Assembly (NCBI GenBank): GCA_945859605.1
Contig: OX243819.1
Location: forward strand, 9,598,863 to 9,662,862
Direction of reading: 5' to 3'
DNA from: Lumbricus rubellus
Lineage: Eukaryota; Annelida; Clitellata; Crassiclitellata; Lumbricidae
Length of the DNA: 64,000 nucleotides
The notes beneath the pieces were generated by a model. It did not search any database. It was not told where the DNA came from and worked only from the letters and a program-made list of their open reading frames with translations. How positions within the stretch are numbered: position 1 is the stretch's first letter; every line of letters begins with the position of its first letter. A program made the translations under genes and the position numbers. Positions 37,801 through 48,769 of this stretch are shown in pieces.

Positions 37801-38303
37801 CCTCATCCTCTTCCCCCTCATCTTGCTGGTCTCTGTTTGAAATAGGATAGTCTAACTTAAAGCAACCATCAGCAGGCTGTCTGTTCTGTGATTGTCTGTT
37901 CATTGTACTACAATGCCCAGTTGAGAGATCTTGCAGGTTAGCTGTAAGCCCTTTGATGTGTAGTATGCTATTCATAATTACCCACCCGGCCCGGTAGACC
38001 TTTTATCACCGGGGCCGGTTATCTGCCGGGTATCAAATACCCGGCAATTCCGGATATCCGGGTCAGCACCCGGCTATGCCCTAATGACAGTGCACGTAGA
38101 CTTAGAGCCATGTTTAATAGAACTATGGTGGTTGAAGAAATAGAAATGTATGCTGTAGTGATAAAACAAATTAGAAATGATGTTAGCTAACCTATGTTTT
38201 GTTGATCTGCAGCGAATATATACTGCACACTTGTTTTCCAGCTTTTTACTTATATGTTTTGTGTTGTTTTTAGGGTCATGCTGGATATCAAAGCAGATAC
38301 TAG
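28840..38303 (+). CDS. Double U1/matrin-type zinc-finger protein with FGGQ low-complexity region, 12 exons, 491 residues
   Basis: Exons: 28840-28879, 29861-29935, 31099-31130, 31464-31532, 31752-31776, 32354-32470, 32865-33004, 33547-33736, 34278-34391, 34732-35330, 36488-36532, 38274-38303. They total 1476 nt with all phases matching. Finger 1 (residues 48-70) is YCEICHCTMDGPKTFEAHL then ARH (C-x2-C-x12-H-x5-H); finger 2 (140-161) is YCSVCKAKCDVRMMTVHL then VKH. This is the U1/matrin zinc-finger type that binds RNA, and GPKTFEAHLAGARHKK resembles the fingers of ZFR-like proteins. An acidic, charged middle follows. Residues about 268-460 are rich in G, S, Y and Q, with seven FGGQ units of 21 bp at 34981-35127, much like prion-like regions of RNA-binding proteins that form condensates. 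A nuclear RNA-processing role is inferred. I cannot name an orthologue. Confidence 0.82.
29041..29530 (+). repeat. Dispersed 0.5-kb repeat, copy 1
   Basis: From ACGCCCGTAGGTGTCC to TTTAACGTCATGCCCAGG this block matches the - strand of 42010-42510 nearly end to end. It lies in the first intron of the zinc-finger gene. I see no clear reading frame shared by both copies and cannot assign a class. Confidence 0.75.
31950..32225 (+). repeat. Probable LINE-derived 3' fragment
   Basis: The end (GTAGGGAGCCTGAGTAG, GGCGTGTTATATAAAATTG, then AATAATAAT) is a degraded version of the shared LINE/SINE tail. The part before it is CT-rich and not resolved. Confidence 0.4.
33790..33840 (-). repeat. Dispersed LINE/SINE 3' tail fragment
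   Basis: On the - strand it reads GAGCGCCTCTGTGTAATC, then CTTGAAAGAGGTGCTATAGA, the shared tail in reverse orientation, inside an intron. Confidence 0.6.
34531..34601. repeat. Tandem duplication, 36-bp unit, two copies
   Basis: GTGTAGAGGACTTCCACTAA and GTGTAGAGGACTTCCATTAA start two adjacent copies that end in CAGAGCATGTAT and CAGAGCGTGTAT. They lie in the intron before the FGGQ exon. Confidence 0.8.
35690..35895 (+). mobile_element. 3'-truncated LINE in an intron
   Basis: I read WNDLPMTFRSLSKST and LKTVLFGRV, the end of a non-LTR reverse-transcriptase protein. The shared tail GGGAGCACCTCTGAGTAG ... GAAGAGGTGCTATACAAA follows, ending in AATGAATGAATGAAT. It is the clearest link between a LINE protein end and the dispersed tail. 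Confidence 0.75.
36769..38084. mobile_element. Non-autonomous DNA transposon, 1316 bp, 6-bp target duplication
   Basis: The ends are inverted repeats (TTAGGGCATAGCCGG left, CCGGCTATGCCCTAA right) followed inward by GGGTCCGGGT/ACCCGG-rich subterminal blocks. TGACAG flanks it directly at 36763-36768 and 38085-38090. Inside are purine-rich and (TA)n tracts that form further inverted segments (37530-37770). There is no transposase frame. It lies in the last intron of the zinc-finger gene. The 6-bp duplication does not fit hAT (8), so I leave the superfamily open. Confidence 0.85.
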
Positions 38304-38598
38304 TAGTGAGATGAAACCAGTGGTGCAATTCGTCCATTGATTGTGATTGCATCTTGATCATTAGTCGGATACAACCAATGGTACAGTCACTCTTCTTAAA
38401 AGGCAGAGGAACAGCTAGCCGGCTGTTTTCTTGCTTCAATTACATGTAAAGACCAAGAACTCAAAGACTTCTCTTCTCAGAAGTGGCCAGGAAATCAGAT
38501 TTCTGCGGACTTCTGATTATTTGCAGTGAATCTGTTTCTTCAAGCTTCTGTTGATTTGTCAGCTGCTTTCCAACTATTTGTTTTTGTGTTGTTTTCAG

Positions 38599-38625
38599 GG
38601 TCATGCTAGATGCAAACATTATTAA
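38599..38625 (+). CDS. Duplicated alternative last coding exon of the zinc-finger gene
   Basis: The stretch TTTTGTGTTGTTTTCAG with GGTCATGCT after it repeats, about 325 bp downstream, the acceptor and first codons of the real last exon at 38274. It is also phase 0 and would give a different tail, GHARCKHY, in place of GHAGYQSRY. Similarity continues into the region after the stop. It may be an alternative terminal exon or a dead copy. Confidence 0.5.
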   Translation, partial: GHARCKHY

Positions 38626-39077
38626 GCCAGAACTAGTGATGCAGTTGATTAATTTTAGTCAAATGTAACAATTGTAATTGGAGATCATGTCATGATGCTA
38701 ACCAAAACAATATTTGCATGTCTTGTAAGTATATGAGAAATCTACTTGCAACTTCTTTGAGCATTTAACCAGCAGTTGCTAGTACTAACTACTGACACTT
38801 TCCTGTAAACTCAGGCTTGCTTGCATCCTAAATTTAACTTGCTAGTAACCTGTCATTGTAACATTTACATTACTTAATCTGTAAGTAAAGTTCATGAACA
38901 GAATATGTTAAGAGGAGTGTCAGAGGAAGGCCATTACAGGTTTTTCAAAATCCATTGAGTTCCGTTTGTTTGCAAACTCGCATCTTATCCGACTTGTATC
39001 GTACGGACATAGTTACAGTTTTTCTTGCATGGCTTGAAATGTAAAGCGCACGTTTTGTATTGCGACCATATTTTTAC

Positions 39078-39152
39078 GGACTGGGAGCGCTTCTGAGTAG
39101 TTTACCTTGAAGGTGCGCTATGTAAAAAGTCAATAATAATAATAATAATAAA
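39078..39152 (+). repeat. Dispersed LINE/SINE 3' tail with AAT repeat
   Basis: CTGGGAGCGCTTCTGAGTAG, then CTTGAAGGTGCGCTATGTAA, then (AAT)n that includes AATAAA. It falls in the probable 3' untranslated region of the zinc-finger gene and could supply its polyadenylation signal. Confidence 0.65.
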
Positions 39153-39344
39153 GTTATTGGAACACATGCTTTTCCATGGTCATTGCATTTGAGCAGTAGA
39201 CTATAGGAACGCAAGCAAAGAATTTCGAAAGCAGTGGGTCAACGGCATTCCCACTCACTTTACATAAGCCATGAAGACTGAAGATGTTCATTTGCTGAAT
39301 CAGTTTAATAATAATGATAACACCTTGTGAGGAAGTGATTTCTT

Positions 39345-39672
39345 CATGGGCGGAGTTTATCAGAGGCTAGGGGTGGGGTGCTAAACCACCCCCCGCCCCC
39401 AAGTAGGCCCAGATTCATCTTTTTTTACCATGGAAATAAATTTTTCCGGGGTTAGCCTCCCATGAAGGCCCAGACTCAACAATTTATTTTGACAAAATGG
39501 TTTTTTCACAAACTCGAAGCTTCAATCGAATAACTAAAAAGAGGTCGTCAACTTTTTTGTGTGAGAAATTTTTCCGACGCCGCTTGATTTGGGCTAAGTC
39601 TCGGCCCCAACCAAAGCCCAAGTTTTTTTTAGCCCCTCTCTCCCCAAGAACCGAAACCTAACTCCGCCCATG
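39345..39672. mobile_element. hAT-like MITE, 328 bp
   Basis: The 13-bp terminal inverted repeats are CATGGGCGGAGTT and AACTCCGCCCATG. The perfect 8-bp target duplication is GATTTCTT (39337-39344 and 39673-39680). The interior has C-runs and no frame. The ends share CATGGGCG with the element at 17259, which suggests one transposase family. Confidence 0.92.
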
Positions 39673-39904
39673 GATTTCTTCCCCGTCCCCAGAAACCTGG
39701 ATTCCCGAGTCCCCTTCCCAGAATAATAATGGCCGGGACTAGATTGAAGACTGCTTAGCCTGCGTCTATAGTATCCTGTGGCTTATGTCTACCTTAGCCT
39801 AACAACAATGACTGATGAAAAGAGAGCAAGCCATTTACATCCAAATAATTAAGCGGCGATCATGTAGGCCTACTATCAGAGGACGAAAATTACACAGTGT
39901 CTTT

Positions 39905-41260
39905 TGCAGTGCCGTCAGCGTTGTCATTGCACGTCTTTTTCGTGAGGGTCGGTTAGGGCTCAGGTTAGGCATCGTGAGGGTCGGTTAGGGTATGATCGCC
40001 AATTAAGCAATCAACTGATTAACAATGATAGGCCTACGTTAAAATTTTTAGATAAGAATCTTACATTGGCGATAGTTCCCCGAACCTTATGCATCTCGGG
40101 CTCTATAGGCATCCCGCTTCTATCGGTAGTTCGGTACCGGATGCAAAATCGATCGTTTCTGCGAAAATGGAAGCTGCGCTTCACAAATTTGTTGCATATC
40201 ATAGTAAGAAAATGGAAGAATGGTAGCGTGTCAATGAGCAGGCTACCTGTACTAGAAACGTAGGCACCGAATCAAGTTCGCACGTTGTTCGGTGCAGACG
40301 TTAGGATAAGTGCACGAAGTTCAGCACTTATTAGGTCCTTGTTGTAGGCCTAATCTCACGGAGATGTGGATAATCTGGCGGCGGAGCCGACGAAATGGAA
40401 TCGTGGATGGATGTTACCTTCGTCGCCAATTTATCGATTTATTGAATTGTAGGCCTATTCACAGATCTTATCCTGGTTTCCCCTTCTTCTCTTCAACGTA
40501 GGCTACTCGCCATTTCAACTCTACATCACCGGCCTTAGCCATCCGACTGTCAGCCTGCCCAACTCTCCGGAACTTGACCCTCTGCCTATCGGTTTTGTTG
40601 TGATTAAGCGCCTTTGCTAAGCTACAGCTGTACTGCATGGTTCCCGCGTCTGCGCCGGTTTAGGCGCTACACTTTTTGTCTTGAAAACTTGCGAGTCTTT
40701 GCCATAGACATTTTAAATTTGAGAAGTCTTTGGTCTATGCTCTAAATATAAATTCCTTGCTGAATCTAGATTCCTTGCTGAATCTGTATTCCTTGTTGAA
40801 TCTAGATTCCTTGCTGAATCTATATTCCTTGCTGAATCTAAAATAGATTCCTTCATTTTCCTTGCTGCATTGCGAGGTGTTTCCTAGAAAATTGTTTTTC
40901 TACGTCGTTTGATATAATTTTTAAGTTAAAGCCACGGAACAGAACCGTGAATTACCGCTGCCGTCTTGGTATACATGTACAATCAGGGGGCGAAAATGCC
41001 ATAATTTATTCCGCTAAAACGATAGATTACCCAACATCTGTTTCAGCTGTAGCCTATTATTATCATCAATCCAACTTTTGGGCAATCATGTACTATTAGG
41101 GGGCGAAAAATACACAGTGTCTTTTGCCATCAATCCACCAGAGTTTCTAGTGGCTAAACTAACCCTAACACTAACCCTAACCGACCCTCACGATGCCTAA
41201 CCTGAGCCCTAACCGACCCTCACGAAAAAGACGTGCAATGACAACGCTGACGGCACTGCA
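39905..41260. mobile_element. Element or hairpin with perfect 86-bp inverted arms
   Basis: 39905-39990 and 41175-41260 are exact reverse complements over 86 bp (TGCAGTGCCGTCAGCG ... GGTCGGTTAGGG). The arms carry TTAGGG-like words related to 3965-4080. About 1.18 kb lies between them, including the 18-bp tandem repeat and half of a second inverted pair. No conserved target duplication is visible, so rearranged copies are as likely as one element. Confidence 0.7.
40752..40853. repeat. 18-bp tandem repeat, about five units
   Basis: The unit is ATTCCTTGCTGAATCTAG with one or two changes per copy. The last unit is interrupted. Confidence 0.9.
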
Positions 41261-41301
41261 AAAATAAGTAAAATTTTCGCCCCCTGATTGTACATGTATA
41301 C
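40969..41301. mobile_element. Nested element with perfect 28-bp inverted ends
   Basis: 40969-40996 (GTATACATGTACAATC then AGGGGGCGAAAA) and 41274-41301 are exact reverse complements. The 333-bp block contains the right 86-bp arm, so one element is inserted in, or overlaps, the other. Confidence 0.7.
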
Positions 41302-41599
41302 CCAACTTTTGCTTCACCAGAAATTATTTTCATTAATTCACCAGAGTTTCTAGTGATGACACTAACCCTTGCCAAGCCTCACGATGCCAGGGTTTAAGTG
41401 TGGCTGGACGGTCATGGACAGCGTCCAGCCACTTGTTTTCAAATCTCAATGCAGTCCTGCCTCTTACTTTGACAGCAGATCACGGAGAAGTGACAGGCGT
41501 CCAGGCACTTCTTTTTTACACGTTAAGCACTGCACGACCCTATATCTCCAGGACCTAACTGACACTCATGACAAGACGACCCTCTTGGTATATAATAAT

Positions 41600-41999
41600 G
41601 GTAAACGTGTATTTTAGTATGGTAAATTATTCGCTCATCTTCGCTCGCTGCAGTATTGTTATTTTTAATCAATCCAACTTCTTGTTTGGTGAGAATACTT
41701 TTCATCGATCCAGCTTCCGTTTAGGCAAGAATTAGTTAAATAAATCCCGCTTCTATTTTGTGAGCAAACATTTTTCATCAATATAACTTTTATTTAATTT
41801 AAAATTATTGCTCGTCAATCCAGCTTCGATTTCAGCGAGATCGTTTTCATAAATCCCACTTCCGATTTTAGGAAAAATTAATTTCATCAATCCGACTTCT
41901 ATTTAGAAAGAACTCCTTTCGTCAATCCGACTGGTACTCGACTAATGCTGAAGCCCATGCAACGGCGAATAATTTACCATACTAAAATACACGTTTACC
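41600..41999. mobile_element. MITE-like element, 400 bp, 35-bp inverted ends
   Basis: 41600-41634 (GGTAAACGTGTATTTTAGTA ...) is the reverse complement of 41965-41999. Between the arms lie about six diverged copies of a roughly 45-bp unit of the form TTTCATCAATCC ... CTTCTATTT. No frame is present. Confidence 0.8.
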
Positions 42000-42009
42000 A
42001 TAATAATTA

Positions 42010-42510
42010 TAATTATAGTTTGTCTGTTTTGGGTCCTGGGCATGACGTTAAACTGCATCCATACTCTGCCACAGGGAACCAACAACGTCCCTGTGCCGGT
42101 CCTAAGCCCGGACAAAATGAGGAAGGTTTGCCAGATGGGTGGCGATACGCTGGCAGTGAAAAACCAAGACGATTGTAATCCGCCAAAACCACGACACAAG
42201 TGACATAGCTACCCAGATGCTTCAAGGTGTCATGATGTGAAGCAGACATGCACAGGCCGGTCAGGACAGACCGATGGAGAGGGTCGGGGGGAGAGAGCGT
42301 GGGACACAACGGGCATTGACCCATGTTGTCCTTCGTGCCTCTTTTTCACGATTCTCTTCAATCAGACAAGGTGGTTTAGATGCTCCAAGATGTTAATGGT
42401 ATGGAGCAGACCTGCTGACCGGACCGGTTGAAGCTGGGCAACATGGCACGAGACAGACTCAGACAGAGAGTGGCATCGGACTCCTACGGGCATTGAGCCT
42501 AAGGATATTG
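42010..42510 (-). repeat. Dispersed 0.5-kb repeat, copy 2 (inverted relative to 29041)
   Basis: On the - strand it repeats the block at 29041-29530: GATGCAGTTTAACGTCATGC and the preceding 450 bp align with scattered substitutions. It starts within a few bases of the end of the element at 41999. Confidence 0.75.
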
Positions 42511-43859
42511 ATGATGATGATGATGTTTTGGGGAATCAATGATAGTGCCGTACAAATAAGTATGTAATGTTCCCCCTCCACCTCCAATTGTAAATTGTAA
42601 ATGTAAGCCAGTTTTGGGAGTTCTGCCTTTTTCTATAAAGCTGTTTTTGGGAAATCTGGCTTTTGTGTTTTTCAGCATGTTTTGAAGATTCGGGTTAATC
42701 ATACCGTGCGCTGCCATGCGTTGGGTCAAGACGTGGATTGCGATCGGCTTCAAAAGAAGATTATCTGATCAAAAGAACAAGTCTACATGTTGGAAACCGA
42801 ATATTTGAAGTGGCTGGTCCCGGTGAGTGGATCTCTTTATTTTGAAACCAGTCCAAAGATCCTCCTTCATTAATATTCTAAAATCTAAGCTTGAAACTCA
42901 TCTCTGCTGTTAGTACTATGATTAGTCGCTACCTTGTAACAAGTCCTTCGAGTAAGACACATTTTATATGAAAATTAATGTTGAACCAGAATAAATTTTC
43001 CATTTTGCTAGCTCAAGTGAAGGCACCTCGTTACTTCATTCAGAGATTGTGTGTAGTGCTTCTGCAGGTTCGCTATTCAGAGGCGCTTCGTTACATCTAC
43101 TTCTGAACCTCTATGCAATTGTTTAGAGTGTATCTCGTGTCTGTGGCACGCGTTATCAACCCTTAAAAGAGGTCAGAATGTTCAAGAGCCCCAACTTGTC
43201 GGATGTCACATGGGCCTAAGATTTTTAATTAGCAATGTCAACAAAATGTACATGCATGCAAAATAAATGTCTTTTTATATCCACATTTGCAATGTATAAA
43301 TCTGTGTTATGCTATGGTCGTCCGATGGCATAGATTACATTATAATTAAATTCTGCTCAGGTAGTAAACCATAACAGAACTGTTAACTTTAACAAATTTT
43401 AGCTAGCAAATACGATGTTTAACAAAAGTAAATTGTAGCTTACGATACATGGGGGTAAAAAGCCTATTTTATTACGTACGCATGGAGGGTCGACAAAAAT
43501 GTATGGATGCATGGAGGGGAGGGGGTTGAAAATATGTTTTTTGTGTGCGTAATATAGGGATGGCTCCTAACTGCAGTTTTAAATTGCTTTCTCATTATAT
43601 TTTCTCTTTTGTCTCATTAACGTGTAAGGGTCACAGGCTTAGATTGTTCATGAGGCTAGGTTGTTATGTCACAGACACAGAGAGTACTGGTGCGATCCTC
43701 CTCGTTTGAGAGGCCGAGACTGTAAGTGGCAAATCAGTGACTCTGTTCCTTGATGCTTTCAGATGTCTGAAAATGCTACAGAGTGCGAAATCAGCCATTC
43801 TTAGTATCAACAGGAATGTTGTCAGCAATCCCACTGCCAGAAGAAAAATCATCTGGTAA

Positions 43860-44240
43860 TTAAGATAAAATAAAATCTTCTGAAAATGACGTTGTTGGAA
43901 AAACTCATGCAGAAAGCATCATGAGGAAGACATGAAGCTGGGTTGTCCGAGGAAGAGTCAAGAGTTCTACACATACCCAAACCAGCAAAACCAGATGGAA
44001 AATTCTCAAATCTGTCTACTGTCGATAAAGCCAATAAAAAGGAACAAAACCCACGTGAAGACATCGAACAAAGACCTGAAAGTCCACGCTGGTTTCCTGT
44101 TGAAGCTCAGCGGAAATCAGGAAGAATTCAAGCCCATGGCTTGGAGGAAAAACAAATGGGATTCGAATGAACCTTACCAAGGCCTAGATTTCTGGAAGTC
44201 AATGGTTAAACCTGAAGAAGTTCCGGAACAAGGAAACTAG
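43860..44240 (+). pseudogene. Coding-like relic of unknown kind
   Basis: Two overlapping frames each read like protein in part: SSENDVVGKTHAES and EEESRVLHIPKPAKPDGKF in one frame, NEPYQGLDFWKSMVKPEEVP in another. Joining them needs one or two frame changes. No intron signals are evident. It may be a decayed retrocopy. I do not recognise the source. Confidence 0.3.
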
Positions 44241-44602
44241 CAACAAAATGAAGAAATAGAAGAGTAGGAGCCAGAATATGTTCAAAGCATCATAGATGAG
44301 GTAATCTAATTTAATCTGATTTAAAATGTAATGTTATTGTTATAACATGGATGATCAGTGATCACAGCTCAGGTGGAGGAAGAGAAGGAAAAGGTGAATG
44401 TAAATGCAAAGCAGAAGGAGAAGGAGGAAATAATTGAGAGGAGGAAGGTTAGGGGAAAGAGGACGATTGTAGCCATTATCTATGTTCGTTCTAGTACTCG
44501 ATCTGCCTTTCTATTTCTTTGTAATATGTTTTTGTGGTGATAACTTGATAAGCTGCTTCCTGTCCTCGTGAGTTGATGCTGTGTCTTATGAATTGATGCA
44601 TG

Positions 44603-44700
44603 TGGGGCCTGGTAGCGCAATGGATGACACGCTGGCGTAGAGTGCGAGAGGTAGTGAGTTTGAGCCCCCGTTGGGCGGATTTGATTTGTAGGTTGCTATT
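44603..44700 (+). mobile_element. tRNA-derived SINE head
   Basis: GGGGCCTGGTAGCGCAATGG and, about 45 bp later, GAGTTTGAGCCCCC resemble A and B boxes of a tRNA gene. The arms do not fold into a full cloverleaf that I can see. Confidence 0.5.
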
Positions 44701-44807
44701 AGCGCAGTGTCATTGCAAAGCTCTCTGCTCAGTTGGTAGTTAAGTTTAATTACGATGACTGCATAACTTGTAAATGTAAAGCGCAGTGCGTCTTGCAGGC
44801 GTTTCAA

Positions 44808-44875
44808 TAACCCTTTAATGCCAAGATGGTAGTAAATGGTATATAGGAAATCACCCTCCGGCATTAAAGGGTTAA
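44808..44875. mobile_element. Short palindromic MITE, copy 2
   Basis: Same ends (TAACCCTTTAATGCC, GGCATTAAAGGGTTAA) and core (GATGGTAGTAAATGG) as 11358-11428. Confidence 0.75.
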
Positions 44876-46339
44876 AGAAAAGATTATTATTATGTTACTT
44901 TGAAGCCATTGAGCTGAGCGTCTCTTAGAGCACCCTTGATTTATCTTTATATAAATGTTCAACATTAACAAGCACAGATAAAGAACGGGTTTTGAACAAT
45001 ACAAACCAGCTGCTATAGACTATAAGCACACATATGTGTCAGAACATAATATAGCAGAATATATATATATAAAAAATATATTTATATCTATAATCTATAT
45101 CTATAATTGAAGATGTATATATGTATGTATATGGCTGTCCACAATGCACGCTCACAGTTTTGCAGCCACTGACCTGAAACATTTTACATAAATAGACGTT
45201 CACCTGAGCCATCCAAGTACGCTATTTTTAGCTCTTTCTTCACTTTAGATCCGGAGATGTAGAAATTTTTAAATTTCGCAGTGTTATTTAAGCAATCGCT
45301 GAAGTAAATGACACCATATTGTAATCTTTTGCAATACCGAATGCACATTGCTTATTACGCCATTGTGACGTAATTTTTGCCAAAGTTTAGCATATAAGTG
45401 CAATTAAATGCCGTGTAGGCAAAGGAGTATATTTATATACTAAGAGAAGTGGCGCCCCATGCAGACATAAAGTAAGTAAGTAAGTATATTCTTTATTAAT
45501 ACAACTGCATAGCCGCACTTTGGTTTACATAAAATTAGGCATCATAAAGCATTCTTATTAAAAACGTTTTTCTCACTAAATTGTCTGCCCATGAGCTTAA
45601 CCAGCAGAATTGCGGAAGACCTTCCAAACAAAGGGTTGGGGACGAAAGATCTAAATTTCCTGAGGTACGACGTGTACCCCAGCTAGTAAATAAATATAAT
45701 AATGAACACGATTTATATGGGGCTGTAGTACATCATACTGTTGCGAGGCACAGAGAAAATAATATTACAGTGTGCATCTCTTCGAGCATCCTTGATGTAT
45801 TCACACTTGATGCTGCTCTATATGAATGTTCAGTCACAGTTATTCATGTAGCTAGCATAGATCATTGATAAAGAAATGCTTTTGAAAGTTTTGCTATCTT
45901 GCCTTATTTATTTATTTACTGTCCATAATTATTTTCTTTCATTTATTATTGTCTGAAATCCCATACATTGTCTCTATACATTCAAGGAGTTAGATAAATT
46001 TAGAAATATTTCATAATTTTTAATTTCTTTCTAAACCAAAATTATAATAAAATGATTGTTTGCTTATTTAGTGTTTACAACTAAAGTTGTATTATTCGCT
46101 GATTAAAACTAAATTGCGTAGAAAATGGTTTTAATTTAAAAATGAAGTACAAGATGTAGCAAAGTCAAAATGGTTTAAGTTTTGTTTAATTTGGGGGGAG
46201 GGACCAAATCCCAACGTTTCAATTCGTTTTCTGATCAGTTTTTATCATCTATGATTCCCACAGTGTCAGTATGCGTCAGTCAGCACATGTCAACCTGCTC
46301 ATCAGAATTATCAGCGAGTCACATGTTGCAGATTAATCA

Positions 46340-47400
46340 ATCATCTTTATTGACCACCACAATTATAATACAAGCATGCAGTTTAAAAAATTGTGTGCAG
46401 GTTGTCAAGTAAACTGAAAGGAACATATGGTTCCGTTACAACAGGGTTTTCCTATTTACATCAGTAATTAATAAACTATTATACATTGATGGTCACCATC
46501 TAATAATATATCTTCAGGCAGTCGTATGATAAAGTGTCAACAGTTGAGTTTTACTGGCAGATTAAGGTTTCTTGCAAGATTGAAACAGCACACTATGTAA
46601 ACATTTTATCATAATCAATTCATGGAGTGTACGAACATAGTGCAAGCACACGCGCATTATGCAGACAACAATAAGGTAACTTTAAACAAGTGCTGTCAAA
46701 GGATAGGAGCCCTTTCGATTTGCATTTGAAGTGATAAACAGTGGGTATGTATTTAGGTCATTGGGTAGAGAGTTCCATAGCAGTGGACCATATATTCCAA
46801 TACTGTGTTGCCTAACAGTGAGGCATACTCTTCGCTGATGGTATTTCATAGCTGAACGCATATAGTGTTTATGCACATCTGAGTTTTTACATAACCAGTA
46901 CTCAAAACTAGCAGATATTTGATGCACTTATAAGTTTGTACATAAATAAGCCAGCTTGAAATTTTTTTAAGCACTGAAATCTCGAATGGTAATATTTTAA
47001 AGTTGTAGAGTAGAGATGTAGCATGAACTCTATAAGGTACATAAGTTATAATTCTTACAACTCACTTTTGCACGATCGTCAAAATGGTTAGTTGAATTCG
47101 GTACATGTAGAGACCCACACAAGATTACAATAGGACATGTAAGGATATATTAAAGTATAATACAAATTGACAAGTATATAATGTGGCAAGAGATGCCGAA
47201 CACGTGAGATAATACCTATATTTTTCCCCCCATATTTTCTTGGAGATGTAGGTTTTATGCTCCCTCTATGTTTAATTTTTGTCAATGTGAATGGCCAGAA
47301 CTGTAGTTAAAGGATCACTAGTAATGCTTTGGTCATCTATGTTAACAGCTAAATTGCAGTCTAAATTAAGTTCGATTTTTTGTGTGGAATGGAACAATAT
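46340..47400 (-). pseudogene. Decayed LINE (non-LTR retrotransposon) fragment
   Basis: On the - strand I read, in different frames, KIELNLDCNLAVNIDD, then GIISRVRHLLPHYILVNLYY and LIYPYMSYCNLVW, then GIYGPLLWNSLPNDL. This is the normal order for the C-terminal half of a Jockey/CR1-like reverse transcriptase, with the frame broken. The 3' end at 46340-46440 matches the tail at 3068-3180. Confidence 0.8.
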
Positions 47401-47409
47401 AAAATTGTC

Positions 47410-47719
47410 AAGAGACTGAATTATGGTACAATGTCACATGTGGTGAATTTTGAGGCAATGCTGTTGGACACTGAATTTTGAGATAACGCTCTCAGAGACT
47501 GAATTTTTATACAATGTCAGAACGAATTTTGATGGAAAGCAGTCGTATCATGTGAATTTTGATATAACGCTATCATAGACAATGTTAGCAACTCAGATCC
47601 TAGATGCATTTCAAAACAACAGTAAAATACAACACAGTTATAATGCATACTTTTTGATGCCTAAATCACATGCCTATCATTTCTGTATCGAACATCAAAG
47701 CTTCACAGGTCCCTAAGTT
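47410..47719 (-). repeat. Inverted dispersed repeat, left copy, with CAAAATTCAGTCTCTGA minisatellite
   Basis: Read on the - strand it begins GGGACCTGTGAAGCTTTGATG and continues into imperfect tandem units of about 30 bp containing TCAAAATTCAGTCTCTGA. The whole block matches 63541-63890 in the opposite orientation. Confidence 0.75.
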
Positions 47720-47865
47720 TGTCACTTTATGTTTTGCTACCTCAATTCTGGCATATTGCAATAAATGTTTTGCTAGATACACCCAAGATATTACATAAAT
47801 ATTATGCACTGCAAGAGGCACTATATAAATTCAGAGTCACAATACAGTAAATAAGAAATGCACAT

Positions 47866-48095
47866 CTTCAGTGGTGGCGTTGTTGCCTTGAAGCTGGAAG
47901 GTTCGGGGTTCGAATCCACCTCGCCGCGTAAGGACCTTGGGCAAGTCCTTCACTCGCAATTGCTCAGCGCTTCGGCGTGAAACTCCGATGCAGTGTTCGC
48001 TCTGCATCGGGAGCGCCTCTGAGTAGAGAGAGCTTGAAGGGGCGCTATAACAAGTGCACATACAAACAAACAAACAAACATCTTCAGTTCAAACT
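47866..48095 (+). mobile_element. tRNA-derived SINE, best copy
   Basis: The B box GGTTCGAATCC is perfect here (GGGTTCGAATCCACC). The body is GGACCTTGGGCAAGTCCTTC and GCTCAGCGCTTCGGCGTGAA. The tail is GGGAGCGCCTCTGAGTAG, GAGCTTGAAGGGGCGCTATA, then (AAAC)n. It is the reference copy for the family at 4862 and 54541. Confidence 0.88.
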
Positions 48096-48769
48096 GATGC
48101 TAATGTTAAACAGACCAGAAATATTGCAAAGACTAACAGAGAACAGTAAAAAAATACGGATCATAGGCGTTATTCAAACCCTCAAACTCAATACACCGAA
48201 ACAACTGATATTTTAAAAATTCACCAAATGCGAAGAACTGCATTCACAGACATTGATGCTGAATTCAAAGATTAGCTAATAGAACTCATGATCTGGTAAA
48301 TTTCAATAGTAGATGAAAAGCTTCTAGAAACAAGTATTAAGTCTACACTCCAAAGCAAAGATCGCTCAAATTGTTGTATAAGGTCAACAGCTGTCTAAGC
48401 ATTAATATTAAATTAACATGCAATCAATGCCCATCCATCAATTACGTTACACTAACATACATATTGCAATTCATACAAATTATAATATTTAATAGAGTGA
48501 ATGGATATATTGCAACCATCTATCATCAAGTCCATGGTCAAATGTGCATGACTTGAATCACAGAAATTCGAGTTACAGACATGTAATTAATAATGGAACT
48601 CAAATAACATTATATAGCGGCTTTTTTTATTATTATCTGAAGCACATGGAAAACGAATCAAATTTTAAACCTAAAATAAGTATCAGTATCGTTAAAAAAA
48701 ACCCGATTTAACATTAATGAATTCAACCAACACAGCCACTTAACTCTGTCACTACTACTCTAGGTCTTC

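Noticed and set aside
37406..37975. Overlapping frames rich in E, G, R, S or L
   Set aside because: They come from purine/pyrimidine tracts inside the DNA transposon at 36769.
47866..47960. Functional tRNA gene
   Set aside because: The B box is good, but the arms do not fold as a tRNA and the sequence runs into a SINE body and tail.
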